NCBI RefSeq assembly: GCF_003031675.1
Contig: NZ_PYWX01000012.1
Span: 47,084 to 111,083, forward strand
Length of the DNA: 64,000 nt
Origin: Pseudomonas palleroniana
GTDB taxonomy: Bacteria; Pseudomonadota; Gammaproteobacteria; Pseudomonadales; Pseudomonadaceae
Reading direction: 5' to 3'
This document shows, piece after piece, positions 52,634 to 62,348 of the stretch. The position numbers and the translations under genes were made by a program. A model generated the notes under the pieces. It saw only the letters and a list, made by a program, of their open reading frames with translations. It searched no databases and was not told where the DNA came from. Within the stretch, counting starts at the first letter, position 1. Each line of letters begins with the position of its first letter.

Positions 52634-54031
52634 ATGATCAGCCCGAACTCAATGGATTCGAGTAGCCAATTGGCGCAGGGCTTCAAGCCTCGTCATGTCA
52701 CCATGTTGTCCATCGCCGGAATCATCGGCGCCGGTTTGTTCGTGGGCTCCGGCCATGCTATTGCGGCGGCGGGCCCGGCGGTGCTGCTGGCTTATCTCTT
52801 CTCGGGGCTGCTCGTGGTGCTGGTCATGCGCATGCTCGGCGAAATGGCGGTGGCCAATCCGGACACCGGCTCGTTTTCGACCTATGCCGACCAAGCCATC
52901 GGGCGCTGGGCCGGTTTCACCATTGGCTGGCTTTACTGGTGGTTCTGGGTTCTGGTGATTCCTATCGAAGCGTTGGCGGCCGGGCATGTGTTGAACCAAT
53001 GGTTTGCGCAGGTCGATGCCTGGCTGTTCGCGTTGGGGTCGATCATAGCGCTGGTGGTGACCAACCTGTTCAGCGTGTCCAAGTATGGTGAGTTCGAGTT
53101 CTGGTTCGCCATGGCCAAGGTGGTGGCGATCATCGGGTTTATCGGTGTCGGTTTTGCGGTGTTGATGGGCTGGGTGCCCGATCATGAGGTCAGTGGGCTG
53201 AGCGGCCTGATGGCCGAGCACGGCGGGTTCGCGCCCAATGGCCTGTCGGCGGTGGTCGGCGCTTTCATCACCATCATGTTCAGCTTTATCGGCACAGAAG
53301 CGGTGACCATCGCGGCAGCCGAATCGAATAACCCGGCGCAGAATATCGCCAAGGCCACGCGCTCGGTGATCTGGCGTATCGGCGTGTTTTACCTGCTCTC
53401 GATCTTTGTGGTCATCTCCGTAGTGCCCTGGAATGACCCGCTGCTGGACTCGGTAGGTTCTTATCAGCGCGCCCTGGAAATCATGAACATCCCCCATGCC
53501 AAGTTCATAGTCGACGTCGTCGTGCTGATTGCCGTGGCCAGTTGCATGAACTCCTCGATCTACATCGCCTCGCGCATGTTGTACTCGCTGGGGCGTCGCG
53601 GTGATGCGCCCAAGGTCCTGAAGGCGACTTCTGCGGCAGGCGTGCCGCGTGCAGCGGTGATTGCCAGCACCGTGCTCGGTGCGTCGATCACCGTGTGGAG
53701 CTACTTCATGCCTGCCGGACTGTTCGAGTTCCTGCTGGCCAGTTCCGGCGCGATTGCCTTGCTGGTATACCTGGCGATTGCGGTCTCGCAGTTGCGTATG
53801 CGCCGTCTATTACGTCAGCGCAATGTCGAGCTGACGTTCCGCATGTGGCTGTTTCCATGGCTGACGTGGCTGGTCATTGTATTCATCTGCGCAGCGCTGG
53901 CGGTGATGATGTTCACCCCGGAGCACCGTACCGAAGTCACCACCACCATTGGCTTGGCCCTGGCGATTTCTTTTATCGGCTTGATGACGTCGCGTCACCC
54001 TGCGCCGACGGCCAGGGTTGCGTCAGTATAA
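52634..54031 (+). CDS. gabP: amino-acid permease, GABA permease type
   Basis: This 465-residue transporter of the APC superfamily has 12 membrane helices. FKPRHVTMLSIAGIIGAGLFVGSG is the typical first-helix region, and FSFIGTEAVTIAAAESNNPAQNIAKATRSVIWRI the conserved central loop. Similarity in pattern is closest to GabP, which imports gamma-aminobutyrate by proton symport. No gabT or gabD lies nearby. An alternative ATG at 52652 would shorten it by six residues. Confidence 0.88.
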   Translation: MISPNSMDSSSQLAQGFKPRHVTMLSIAGIIGAGLFVGSGHAIAAAGPAVLLAYLFSGLLVVLVMRMLGEMAVANPDTGSFSTYADQAIGRWAGFTIGWLYWWFWVLVIPIEALAAGHVLNQWFAQVDAWLFALGSIIALVVTNLFSVSKYGEFEFWFAMAKVVAIIGFIGVGFAVLMGWVPDHEVSGLSGLMAEHGGFAPNGLSAVVGAFITIMFSFIGTEAVTIAAAESNNPAQNIAKATRSVIWRIGVFYLLSIFVVISVVPWNDPLLDSVGSYQRALEIMNIPHAKFIVDVVVLIAVASCMNSSIYIASRMLYSLGRRGDAPKVLKATSAAGVPRAAVIASTVLGASITVWSYFMPAGLFEFLLASSGAIALLVYLAIAVSQLRMRRLLRQRNVELTFRMWLFPWLTWLVIVFICAALAVMMFTPEHRTEVTTTIGLALAISFIGLMTSRHPAPTARVASV

Positions 54032-54118
54032 ACGGGGGGCAGAGCACCATTATTTGTGGTCTAAGAAAATCTGGGTCCACAATACAAGGTGCCCGGCTGG
54101 AGGATAATTTCCTGTGTA

Positions 54119-54685
54119 CTAACTTTTTTCCCTACAGAAATAAGCTCTTGAGAAATTAGCCAGGCACCAGTAAGTCAGCGCAAGCCCATAACCCAAAAGC
54201 ATAGACATCCCGGAGGAATAGATCACTTGAATGAGTTTTGACTCATAGATGCAGAGTTTCGTGCAATTCGGCTCTGCCGGAAACGTAATATTAAAGAAAA
54301 ATAGTCCAACGCAAATCATCACCAATCCCGGTAATGCTTTCAGGTTCCGCCGCCACCCGGTAAGCGAGTCGACATACATTTTCCTATAGGGTTTCCATCG
54401 TGCGATAAGAAAGGCGTAATAAAAACTAAATATCCAAGCCAGTAAAAATATTAATTGTGTCGCCTGAGGGAATGACGATTTTTCGGCCCAAACGTTTATC
54501 GATGAGATATTGGCTCCGGCGAGCGCGGCGAACTCCGCTACCCATTGAACCCCCAAAATGTCCTCACTGTACCCTCCAAAAACTATTACAGACGTGAACA
54601 ATAATGGAAGCCAAACCATCCACCTCCGATAAAAAGCATCGCCAGCAATTTCCTGCACAAGCTTCGAAGTTGAAAGATTACGCAT
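54119..54685 (-). CDS. AT-rich membrane protein of unknown function
   Basis: This 188-residue protein has four predicted helices (about residues 22-42, 75-97, 113-135 and 155-180), a first loop with SINVWAEKSSFPQ, and a periplasmic-like NCTKLCIYESK with two cysteines. ATG 54685 has a strong AAGGAGG site. The base composition is lower in G+C than neighbours, suggesting transfer. No family is recognised, and neighbours (gabP and a truncated reductase) give no hint. Confidence 0.8.
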   Translation of the reverse strand: MRNLSTSKLVQEIAGDAFYRRWMVWLPLLFTSVIVFGGYSEDILGVQWVAEFAALAGANISSINVWAEKSSFPQATQLIFLLAWIFSFYYAFLIARWKPYRKMYVDSLTGWRRNLKALPGLVMICVGLFFFNITFPAEPNCTKLCIYESKLIQVIYSSGMSMLLGYGLALTYWCLANFSRAYFCREKS

Positions 54686-54773
54686 ATGCCCTCCTTGGCA
54701 CCGTCTTGTTAACGTTCTCGATCATCGCGTAGGTATTTGTTCTTTCAATTGAGTGTCTCTCCCGCGCCCGCTA

Positions 54774-54878
54774 AACCACCGCATCACGCTTGGCAAAAAT
54801 ACGCGCCATTTGCGCCGCATTCTCAGTTCCCCAAGTGCACAGCGGCACAATCGCCTCAGCCAGGCTGACACTGGCGGC
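54774..54878 (-). pseudogene. C-terminal remnant of an unidentified gene, opposite strand
   Basis: The minus strand encodes ASVSLAEAIVPLCTWGTENA, then AQMARIFAKRDAVV and TAG, with Pseudomonas-like codon use. It sits exactly where the N-terminal domain of the plus-strand reductase should be, which points to a junction near 54880. The parent family is not recognised. Confidence 0.4.
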
Positions 54879-55353
54879 CGCGATCGGGCCAGGGGGCATT
54901 CCTGCGACGTTGGCGCAAGCCCTCCAGGCGGACTGGGTCTTTTTGGCCGTGCGTTTTGAGTCTCACCCGGGGGTCGCGAAGGCACTGCCGAGCTGGCAAG
55001 GCAAGACCGTCATCGATGTGACCAACGCCTACGGCGTACCACCCGAAGAGCTGGGAGGGCAGCCTTCTTCCAAAGTTGTCGCTCAAGCCTTCACCGGAGC
55101 CAGACTGGTCAAGGGCTTCAACCATTTGGCTGCCGGCGTCCTAGGTCAAGACCCGGCCATACAGGGCGGCAGGCGCGTCGTGTTCCTGGCGAGCGACGAT
55201 GAGCAGGGTTTGGCCGAAGTCGCCGCGCTTGCGCAAAACCTTGGTTTCTCGCCGATCAAGCTTGGCGGGCTATCGGAAGGTGGGCTACTCGTGCAGGCGC
55301 TTGGAAATAGCTGGGGCCAGCTGATTTTCAAGGACTTGCTCAAGTTCGACTGA
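54790..55353 (+). pseudogene. N-terminally truncated NADPH-dependent F420-reductase-like oxidoreductase
   Basis: From about residue 35 the 187-residue frame matches the NADP oxidoreductase coenzyme F420-dependent family: QALQADWVFLAVRFESHPG, KTVIDVTNAYGVPPEELGGQPSS, ARLVKGFNHLAAGVL and GNSWGQLIFKDLLKFD at the end. The first part lacks the GxGxxG Rossmann motif that binds NADPH, and the DNA there reads instead as a reverse-strand gene end. So the gene has lost its 5' domain by recombination near 54880. A shortened protein could be made but should not bind cofactor. Confidence 0.7.
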
Positions 55354-55422
55354 GGCGACCCGGCCTCGTGGGCCAAGGGCCGTCCCTGCCTGAGCGAGGT
55401 CGCCTGCGGCCCACCTCGCTCG

Positions 55423-56736
55423 CTAAGCCAACTGCGTCGCAAACCGGCCCACCGCATCGACCACTTGCTTGGCTCCGTCCTGAATTTCAACAATCACCTG
55501 GCCTGCCTGTGTGGCCAGTTCAAGACCTTGCTCAGCCTGGTTCTTGCTGTTTGCCATCTCCGCGACGGTCTCATCCACCAGCTTCTGGTTTTGCAAGACG
55601 ACCGAGGCGATTTCTTCCGTGGCCGTGCTGGTGCGTCCAGCCAGTTGGCGAACTTCATCTGCCACTACCGCAAAACCTCGCCCTTGCTCACCTGCGCGAG
55701 CCGCTTCAATCGCAGCATTCAACGCCAGAAGATTGGTTTGCTGGGCGATGCTGCTGATCGTCTGGATAATCGAGCTGATCAACAGTGACTGTTTGCCAAG
55801 CGCTTCGACTCCCCCGGACGCAGCCTGCATATCAACGGCGATTTTACGCATGGTGTGCATCGTGTCGTTGACCACGACGGCGCCGCGTTGAGCGCTGACA
55901 TCCGTTTGCTGAGATATTTCAAATGCAGTCTGGGCCGCTCCACTGACTTCCTCTTCACGGGCAACCTGATCGGTCACCACCGTGGCAAATTTCACCACTT
56001 TGCAAAGGTTGCCTTCGGTGTCGTAAACCGGGTTGTAGGTGGCTTCCAACCATACGGTTTGGCCGTGACTGTCTAAACGTTCAAACCGGCCGGCCACAAA
56101 TTCACCCCGGTTCAACGTTGACCAGAAATCCTTGTAGGCCTGGGACGAAGTTTCCTCTGGTTTACAGAAAATACGATGATGGCTGCCTTTTGCTTGTGCC
56201 AGGCTGTAGCCCATCGCCTGTAGAAACCGCTCATTGGCCGTCAGCACATGCCCGGAAAGATCGAACTCGATCACCGCCGTCGAGCGAAGCAATGCCTCAA
56301 TGAAAGAGGCGTTTTCCGAGGCTTTTTCTACGCGGGAGGTAATGTTCGTGGCGTAGCACGTGATGTGGCTCAACTGGCCGCTCTCATCCGTGATGGGCTG
56401 CCAATGGGCATGAATCCACACTAACGAGCCATCGGCATGCAGGTACCGGTACTCATCGGTGATGGACTTGCCTGCGGCCACTGCCGCGCGAAAGTTATGA
56501 AAGCATGGCAGCTTGGAAACGTACTGCGGCACGATCTCGGCCATGGGGCGGCCTGTCAGCCGGTCCGGGGTATAGCCCAACGCATTGGCAAAATTTTCGT
56601 TGCAGGCCGTAATTTTGAAGGTGGAATCGATACTTAGCCTCAGCATTTCACGGTTCAAACCATCGCGCAGTTGGCGCAGCTCCGACAGCTCGCTTGCCTG
56701 CGCTTCAAGCTGCTTCTTGAACTTGTTGTTGAACAT
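55423..56736 (-). CDS. BdlA-like soluble chemoreceptor (PAS-PAS-MCP)
   Basis: This 437-residue protein has no membrane helix. It contains two PAS domains with PAC parts (about residues 25-145: [23 protein letters not shown]; and 150-265: [23 protein letters not shown]) and a C-terminal methyl-accepting signalling domain (about 270-437) with the hairpin tip [34 protein letters not shown]. This architecture is that of BdlA, a Pseudomonas biofilm-dispersal regulator, or Aer-type energy sensors. ATG 56736 opens with [12 protein letters not shown], a likely coiled coil. Confidence 0.9.
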   Translation of the reverse strand: MFNNKFKKQLEAQASELSELRQLRDGLNREMLRLSIDSTFKITACNENFANALGYTPDRLTGRPMAEIVPQYVSKLPCFHNFRAAVAAGKSITDEYRYLHADGSLVWIHAHWQPITDESGQLSHITCYATNITSRVEKASENASFIEALLRSTAVIEFDLSGHVLTANERFLQAMGYSLAQAKGSHHRIFCKPEETSSQAYKDFWSTLNRGEFVAGRFERLDSHGQTVWLEATYNPVYDTEGNLCKVVKFATVVTDQVAREEEVSGAAQTAFEISQQTDVSAQRGAVVVNDTMHTMRKIAVDMQAASGGVEALGKQSLLISSIIQTISSIAQQTNLLALNAAIEAARAGEQGRGFAVVADEVRQLAGRTSTATEEIASVVLQNQKLVDETVAEMANSKNQAEQGLELATQAGQVIVEIQDGAKQVVDAVGRFATQLA

Positions 56737-56934
56737 GGGAAACCGCCTCTTGAGTGATACCAATCCTATCGGCCTATCAAGGTGCATATTGAGGCCATCC
56801 ATGGGAAAAACGGATTCAGATGAACATAGCGTAGTTGAGCAAAATTTTTGTGAAAGTCCGAAATTGCGTAAGCCGATCCCCCTTGTCCTTAGCGTGACGA
56901 GAAACAGCTGCCAGGCCACTATTGTTTCCGGGGA

Positions 56935-57840
56935 TCATTCAGCGATGACTGCTTGCCAATAGCGTCCAGGCGTAATGCCCGTATAGCGTGTAAAGGCAAC
57001 ACTGAAGGCGCTCACGGAGCTGTAGCCGACCCGTTGCGCGATTTCGGCAATGCTGTCGTCTCGTGTACGCAGCAGGTTTTTGGCCAGGGCCATTCGCCAT
57101 GTCAGCAGATAGGTCATGGGGGCCATGCCCATCGCTTGTTTGAAGCGCTCGAAGAAGGTGGAGCGGGAGAGGGCCGCTTCTCGGGCCAGTTGCACCACTG
57201 TCCATGGCTGGTTCGGGCGCTCATGAATTTGGCGTATTGCCACCGCCAGACGTTCGTCTGCGAGCCCGCGCAACAGGCCGGCGGGTGCGGTTTCGGTGGC
57301 GGTAGAGCGCAGGGCTTCGATGAACAGCACTTCAAGCAGGTGTGCCAGGATGGCATCCCGCCCCGGGCGCTGCCCACGCGCTTCCTCGGTGAGCAGTTCC
57401 ACCAGCACGGTCAGTCGGCGTTCGCCGCGAACATGGATCAGTTGGGGCAGCAGGGTTATCAGTAACTCAGCGTCCGGCGAGCCGAAGGTGCAGTGGCCTA
57501 CCAGTAATTGAACGTCGGCCGCAATATCGGGTGTACCCACCAGGATGTGCCGCGGCCGCAACTCTACAGGCACGGTATCGGCGTCTTCGGCGGCCAGCGG
57601 CTCGACACTCATCATCGTGAAGTCGTAGGCGGCCGGGATCAGCACAAAGTCACCGGCTTGCAAACTCAGGGGCGGATTCCCGGCCACTGAAAGCCTGCAA
57701 CCCCCTTCGAGAATCGCGCAGTAAAAGGGTTGCCCGTACACCGAGCGTCGAACGCGCCAGGCGCCGGCACCGGTGACGACCTTGGATAGCGAGGCACCGG
57801 GTTGCAGCAGGGTGACGACTTCGGTGAGCGGGTCGAACAT
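56935..57840 (-). CDS. AraC-family transcriptional regulator with cupin N-terminal domain
   Basis: This 301-residue regulator has an N-terminal cupin_6-type ligand domain (GAWRVRRSVYGQPFYCAILEGGCRLSV; LQAGDFVLIPAAYDFTM) and a C-terminal AraC HTH pair (about 195-300: WTVVQLAREAALSRSTFFERFKQAMGMAPMTYL; IAEIAQRVGYSSVSAFSVAFTRYTGITPGRYW). ATG 57840 follows AGGAG. It is divergent from the short-chain dehydrogenase gene at 57940, its likely target. Confidence 0.92.
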   Translation of the reverse strand: MFDPLTEVVTLLQPGASLSKVVTGAGAWRVRRSVYGQPFYCAILEGGCRLSVAGNPPLSLQAGDFVLIPAAYDFTMMSVEPLAAEDADTVPVELRPRHILVGTPDIAADVQLLVGHCTFGSPDAELLITLLPQLIHVRGERRLTVLVELLTEEARGQRPGRDAILAHLLEVLFIEALRSTATETAPAGLLRGLADERLAVAIRQIHERPNQPWTVVQLAREAALSRSTFFERFKQAMGMAPMTYLLTWRMALAKNLLRTRDDSIAEIAQRVGYSSVSAFSVAFTRYTGITPGRYWQAVIAE

Positions 57841-57939
57841 CTCGGACTCCTGCGAAAGATTCGCGGACTGGCGATGATATTAAGTCCGACCACGACAGCC
57901 TATCGTTGCAGTCCTGTCAATCAACGAATGGAAACTTCC

Positions 57940-58677
57940 ATGAAGACTGTGCTGATTACCGGCTGCTCCTCCGGCTTTGGTCTGGCCACCGCGCAATATT
58001 TTCTCGAGCGTGACTGGAAGGTCATTGCGACGATGCGCAACCCGAACGAAAAACTCTTGAAGGCCTCCGAGCATTTGCGCGTGCTGCCCCTGGACGTCAC
58101 AGACCCCGACAGCATTCAACAGGTCGTAGAGGCTGCCGGCCCCATCGATGTGCTGGTCAACAATGCCGGCATCGGTTTGCTCGGGGCCCTTGAAGGCATC
58201 TCGATGCAAGCGATTCGTGGCATTTTTGAAACCAACACCTTTGGCACCATGGCGATGACTCAAGCAGTGCTACCGCAGTTTCGCCAGCGTAAGTCCGGGG
58301 TTGTGGTCAATGTCACCTCAAGCGTCACGATGAAGTCGTTACCCCTGCTAAGCGTGTATACCGCCAGCAAGGCTGCGGTGAATGCCTTCACCGAGTCTCT
58401 CGCGCTGGAGCTTGAACCGTTCAATGTTCGGATGAGCCTGGTGCTGCCGGGGCGGGCTCCTACGACAGACTTCGGTAAAAATGCGCAACCACGAATGCAA
58501 GGAAGCATCCCAGAGGCTTACTCCGATCTGGCGCAGCGGGTGTTTACCGAGTGGTCGCAATCCACTGTCGTCACTGAGGCCCAAGACGTCGCCGAAGCGA
58601 TATGGCGTGCAGCGAACGACCCCACCTCACCGATGCGCATTGCTGCTGGAGCTGATGCCATTGCGCTGGAGCGTTAG
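57940..58677 (+). CDS. short-chain dehydrogenase/reductase (classical SDR)
   Basis: This 245-residue NAD(P)-dependent oxidoreductase has the cofactor motif TGCSSGFG (residues 8-15), NNAG, and the catalytic Ser and YTASK (Tyr-x3-Lys). The substrate is unknown. ATG 57940 follows GGAA at good spacing and puts the Rossmann strand at the usual place; ATG 57928 would add four residues. Divergent from the AraC-type gene. Confidence 0.9.
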   Translation: MKTVLITGCSSGFGLATAQYFLERDWKVIATMRNPNEKLLKASEHLRVLPLDVTDPDSIQQVVEAAGPIDVLVNNAGIGLLGALEGISMQAIRGIFETNTFGTMAMTQAVLPQFRQRKSGVVVNVTSSVTMKSLPLLSVYTASKAAVNAFTESLALELEPFNVRMSLVLPGRAPTTDFGKNAQPRMQGSIPEAYSDLAQRVFTEWSQSTVVTEAQDVAEAIWRAANDPTSPMRIAAGADAIALER

Positions 58678-58825
58678 CGCAGGCCCTCTGCATAGGATTG
58701 AAAAAACCGAGGTGCATGTTCAAGCCCCTGCTGCGGTTAATGGCTTCAAGGTTTGAGGCCCGGGGGATTGCCGCGAGATAGCCATTGTTGCAACCTCATC
58801 GTTCATTTTAGTGTGGGGGTGAGAC

Positions 58826-59677
58826 ATGGACTGGAGTGACCTGCGGATCTTCCTGGCGATTGCCCGCAGCGGCTCGCTGGGTGGCGCCGCCAGGCAGTTG
58901 GGGGTCAGTCACCCGACGGTCGGGCGGCGCTTGCAGGTGCTTGAGCAAACTTGTGGGCAAGCGCTTTTCCTGCGCACGGCCCAAGGGCTGGTGCTGACGG
59001 ACAGTGGCGAGAAGATCCTCAGTCTGGCCCAGGACATGGAGCACAGCGCCCTGGCGATCGAGCGTCGGCTGGCGGGGCAGGGCGATCAACCGGAAGGCTT
59101 GTTGCGCATATCCTCCGCCGACTGGTTCGCCTGCCATGTGTTGTCGCCGGTCCTGAGCGAACTGGTGCAGCGGTATCCGTTGATCGTTCCCGAAGTGATC
59201 GCCGGGCATCGGCTGTTCGACCTTGCCCGCCGGGATGCCGACATTGCCTTCCGGATCGTGCCCTTCACCGAACCCGACATCGTCCATCGCAAGCTGACAA
59301 CCTTGCCGTACGGGCTTTATGCCGCCTTGCAGGCCCCGGCGCCGCATCCGGACGGCGAGGGCCTGGGCCTGATCCTTATGAACGTCGCCCAGGCCCATTA
59401 CCCGGACGTGCAATGGCTGCAGCAACGCTATCCGCTGGCTCACACCGTGTTCACCAGCAGCAGCCGCACGGTTCAGGCGCAGATGTGCGCCAGCGGGCTT
59501 GGCGTTGCCGTATTGCCCCGCGTGCTCGGCGATTCGGTGCCGGGGCTGCGCCTGCTGGACGAAGACCAGCCACCGCCGGGGCGGGACATCTGGATGGGGT
59601 ATCACCAGGACATGCGCCAGATGGACCGGCTACGCGCGCTGGCCGACCTGGCGTCCAGCATGATCGGCGCGGGCTAG
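58826..59677 (+). CDS. LysR-family transcriptional regulator
   Basis: This 283-residue regulator has an N-terminal HTH (MDWSDLRIFLAIARSGSLGGAARQLGVSHPTVGRRLQVLE) and a substrate-binding domain (LLRISSADWFACHVLSPVLSEL; DIAFRIVPFTEPDIVHRKL). The HTH reads SHPTVGRRL, a subgroup often found next to transporters or reductases. The convergent MFS exporter gene ends 12 bases away. The target is not clear. Confidence 0.9.
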   Translation: MDWSDLRIFLAIARSGSLGGAARQLGVSHPTVGRRLQVLEQTCGQALFLRTAQGLVLTDSGEKILSLAQDMEHSALAIERRLAGQGDQPEGLLRISSADWFACHVLSPVLSELVQRYPLIVPEVIAGHRLFDLARRDADIAFRIVPFTEPDIVHRKLTTLPYGLYAALQAPAPHPDGEGLGLILMNVAQAHYPDVQWLQQRYPLAHTVFTSSSRTVQAQMCASGLGVAVLPRVLGDSVPGLRLLDEDQPPPGRDIWMGYHQDMRQMDRLRALADLASSMIGAG

Positions 59678-59689
59678 CGCCGAAGCGTC

Positions 59690-61144
59690 TCAGCTCGAAC
59701 CAACAGCCGACGCCTGCGGGCTCTGCGCTGGCTGGCGTGCCAACGTCAGGCTCAGCGCAGCCCCCACGGCCAGGCAGGCGGCGATGCACAGCACCGAGAC
59801 CGTGAAGGCGTGGGTGATGCTGGCCGCCGTTGCCGGTTCCCCCAGCAAGGTATAAAAAATGCCGCCGATCAGGGCGACGCTCAGCGATGTACTGATTTGC
59901 AACGTGGCACTGGTGATGCCGGCAATCATCCCGGCATACACCGGCGCGACCCGGCCGGTGACCATGCGCATCAACGTCGGCAGGGCCAGCCCTTGGCCCA
60001 GGCCGATCAAGAACAGGATGGCCGCCAGGGACGTGAAGGGCGGGGCGAGGGTGATCGGCGTCACTGACATGAGCCAGCCCAGCCATAGTAGTCCGAATAC
60101 TTCCAGGCCCATGCCTACGGGGTTCACATAGTCGCCGAGTACGCGCCTGAGTAGCGGCACCGACAGGGGGCCGAGCAGGAAGCCTGCGCCGAACGGCAGG
60201 AAGATCAGGCCGGCATGCAGTGCGCTCATTTGCAATGCGCCTTGCAGGTACATCGAAAACATCAGGAAAAATACACCGATTGAGTAGAAGCACAACGCGA
60301 CCAGTAAGGCGCGGCCCAGGCCCGGCGCCTTGAGTGCGGCGGGCGCGAGGATGGGGTTCCCGCCAGCGAGGTGCAAGCGGGTCTCGTATCGCCAGAACAA
60401 CACCGCCAGCACTGCGCAAGCGACGAGCGACAGCCAGGCCCACAACGGCCATCCCGCTTCGCGGCCTTCAATCAAGGGCACGACCAGGGCGGTCAGGGTC
60501 AGCATCGACAACGCCGTGCCTACCAGGTCCAGCTTGCTCGCGTGCAGCGCTCGGGTTTCTTTGAGCACCGGCATGCCGAATGCAATGACCAGCAACGCGA
60601 TCGGCAGGTTGACCAGGAATATCGCACGCCACCCCATGCCCCACAGGTCGACCGCAATCAAGACGCCGCCCAGCGCCTGACCGATGACCGACGCCAGACC
60701 GAACACGGCCCCATACAGACTCAATGCCAAGGGTCTTTGTGACGCCGGGAAAATCGCCTGCACCGATGCGAGCGCCTGAGGCGCCATCACGGCAGCGGTC
60801 ACGCCCTGCAAGGCTCGCCCAAGGATCAGGAGCCAGGGCGAAGCTGCCAGGCCGCACATCAGCGACGCGGCGGCGAAGCCCAGCAGGCCGAGGAAGAACA
60901 TCCGCCCGCGACCGTACAAGTCGCCGAGCCGCCCGCCGGTAATCAGCGTCACGGCATAGAGCGTCGCATAGGAAGAGATCACCAGTTGCTCGGCGGAAGA
61001 CCCTGTACCCAGGTCCTCCTGTATCGAGGGCAGTGCGACGTTAACGATAAAAAAATCCAGCGGTGGCAAAAACGCACCGACGAGCAAGATAGCGAACATC
61101 AACCAGCGCCGCGGCTCGGGCACTTGGATTTCGATTGGGGACAT
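59690..61144 (-). CDS. MFS drug exporter, DHA2 (EmrB/QacA) type
   Basis: This 484-residue inner-membrane proton antiporter has about 14 hydrophobic helices. Family motifs are LPPLDFFIVNVALPSIQEDL (motif D1), GGRLGDLYGRGRMF (motif A) and LGRALQGVTAAVMAPQALA (motif B). Specificity is unknown. ATG 61144 has AGGA at 9 bases; ATG 61153 is an alternative. Divergent from the SDR gene at 61390, with which it may be co-regulated. Confidence 0.92.
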   Translation of the reverse strand: MSPIEIQVPEPRRWLMFAILLVGAFLPPLDFFIVNVALPSIQEDLGTGSSAEQLVISSYATLYAVTLITGGRLGDLYGRGRMFFLGLLGFAAASLMCGLAASPWLLILGRALQGVTAAVMAPQALASVQAIFPASQRPLALSLYGAVFGLASVIGQALGGVLIAVDLWGMGWRAIFLVNLPIALLVIAFGMPVLKETRALHASKLDLVGTALSMLTLTALVVPLIEGREAGWPLWAWLSLVACAVLAVLFWRYETRLHLAGGNPILAPAALKAPGLGRALLVALCFYSIGVFFLMFSMYLQGALQMSALHAGLIFLPFGAGFLLGPLSVPLLRRVLGDYVNPVGMGLEVFGLLWLGWLMSVTPITLAPPFTSLAAILFLIGLGQGLALPTLMRMVTGRVAPVYAGMIAGITSATLQISTSLSVALIGGIFYTLLGEPATAASITHAFTVSVLCIAACLAVGAALSLTLARQPAQSPQASAVGSS

Positions 61145-61389
61145 GACAGGCATCCTGTGTGGAAACTCAGGTTTGACGATGAGTAAAACGCCGGGCTCGG
61201 TGCGCGCAGGTTTCTCGCCCGCTCGCGCCGAGCCGATGGATGCCAATTTAGGCGATCACTCTGGGGCTTTCGCCTTACAAAACTGCACGGCCATTGTTCA
61301 TTCGTGTCAGTGCCGCTTTGCTGCGACGAGCCTCACCATAGACAAGGTCGTTTCACGCGACTTCGTTATCAATGACGCAGGAGTCAGAC

Positions 61390-62148
61390 ATGTCAGGTAA
61401 ATTCAGAGAGCAGGTTGCCGTCGTGACCGGCGGGTCCACGGGGATCGGATTTTCCATTGCGCAAGCCTTGATCGCCGAGGGCGCCAAGCGCGTTTACATC
61501 ACTGGACGGACAGCGGACACGCTGGAGGCGGCGGTTGCCAGACTCGGCGACAAAGCTGTCGCGGTGGTTTCCGACGTCTCGCGCCAGCCGGATCTGGATG
61601 CACTCAAGACGACAATTGAAACACGGGATGACCGGCTGGACGCCGTGTTCGCAAATGCCGGGATCTGTGAGAAAAATCCGCTCGGAGAGACCAGTGAGGC
61701 CGCTTACTACGCACTGTTCGACGTGAACGTCAAAGGCGTTTTTTTCAGTGTTCAAACGCTTCTTCCGTTAATGAAAGACGCTTCGTCCATCGTCTTGACC
61801 GCTTCGATCTGTTCCAGCAACGGCATGGAAGGGCTGAGCCTGTACAACGCTTCCAAGGCCGCGGTGCGATCGTTTGCACGCACATGGGCCAATGAACTCA
61901 AGCACCGCAAAATCCGTGCGAATGTGTTGAGCCCCGGCTTTACCCGTACACCGCTGATGGACAACGGACTGAAAATGAGCGACATCGACATCGCTGCACT
62001 GCGCCAGTACGTCGAACAAATCACACCATTGGGCTACATGGCGCAACCTGAAGAAATCGCCAGTGCGGCACTGTTTTTGGCCTCCGACGACGCCAGATAC
62101 GTGAACGGCGTGGAGTTGATGGTCGACGGTGGTTTGTCGCAAATCTGA
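61390..62148 (+). CDS. short-chain dehydrogenase/reductase (classical SDR)
   Basis: This 252-residue protein has TGGSTGIG (residues 13-20), NAGI, the catalytic Ser in TASICS, and YNASKAA (Tyr-x3-Lys), ending in EIASAALFLASDDARYVNGVELMVDGGL, all standard for SDRs. ATG 61390 follows AGGAG. The substrate is unknown. Probably controlled with the divergent MFS exporter. Confidence 0.92.
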   Translation: MSGKFREQVAVVTGGSTGIGFSIAQALIAEGAKRVYITGRTADTLEAAVARLGDKAVAVVSDVSRQPDLDALKTTIETRDDRLDAVFANAGICEKNPLGETSEAAYYALFDVNVKGVFFSVQTLLPLMKDASSIVLTASICSSNGMEGLSLYNASKAAVRSFARTWANELKHRKIRANVLSPGFTRTPLMDNGLKMSDIDIAALRQYVEQITPLGYMAQPEEIASAALFLASDDARYVNGVELMVDGGLSQI

Positions 62149-62348
62149 AGTCTCATCGAACCTCATACGAACCTACTCAGGAGCGGGGACTGGCGTCGGC
62201 GCGCACCACCAGCCAGATCCCTGGGGCGCGCGCGATGCAGAAATCGTTTCAACTGCAGGTAACGGAACTTGCTGTGATTGCCACCGAACTAACGTAGCTG
62301 GATATTCATGAACAACCGGACGTGCTCGCATTCCGCAAGAGAGATCGC

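Noticed and set aside
62149..62348. Small gene between the SDR and DedA genes
   Set aside because: Short frames only, without ribosome site or recognisable domain; treated as intergenic.
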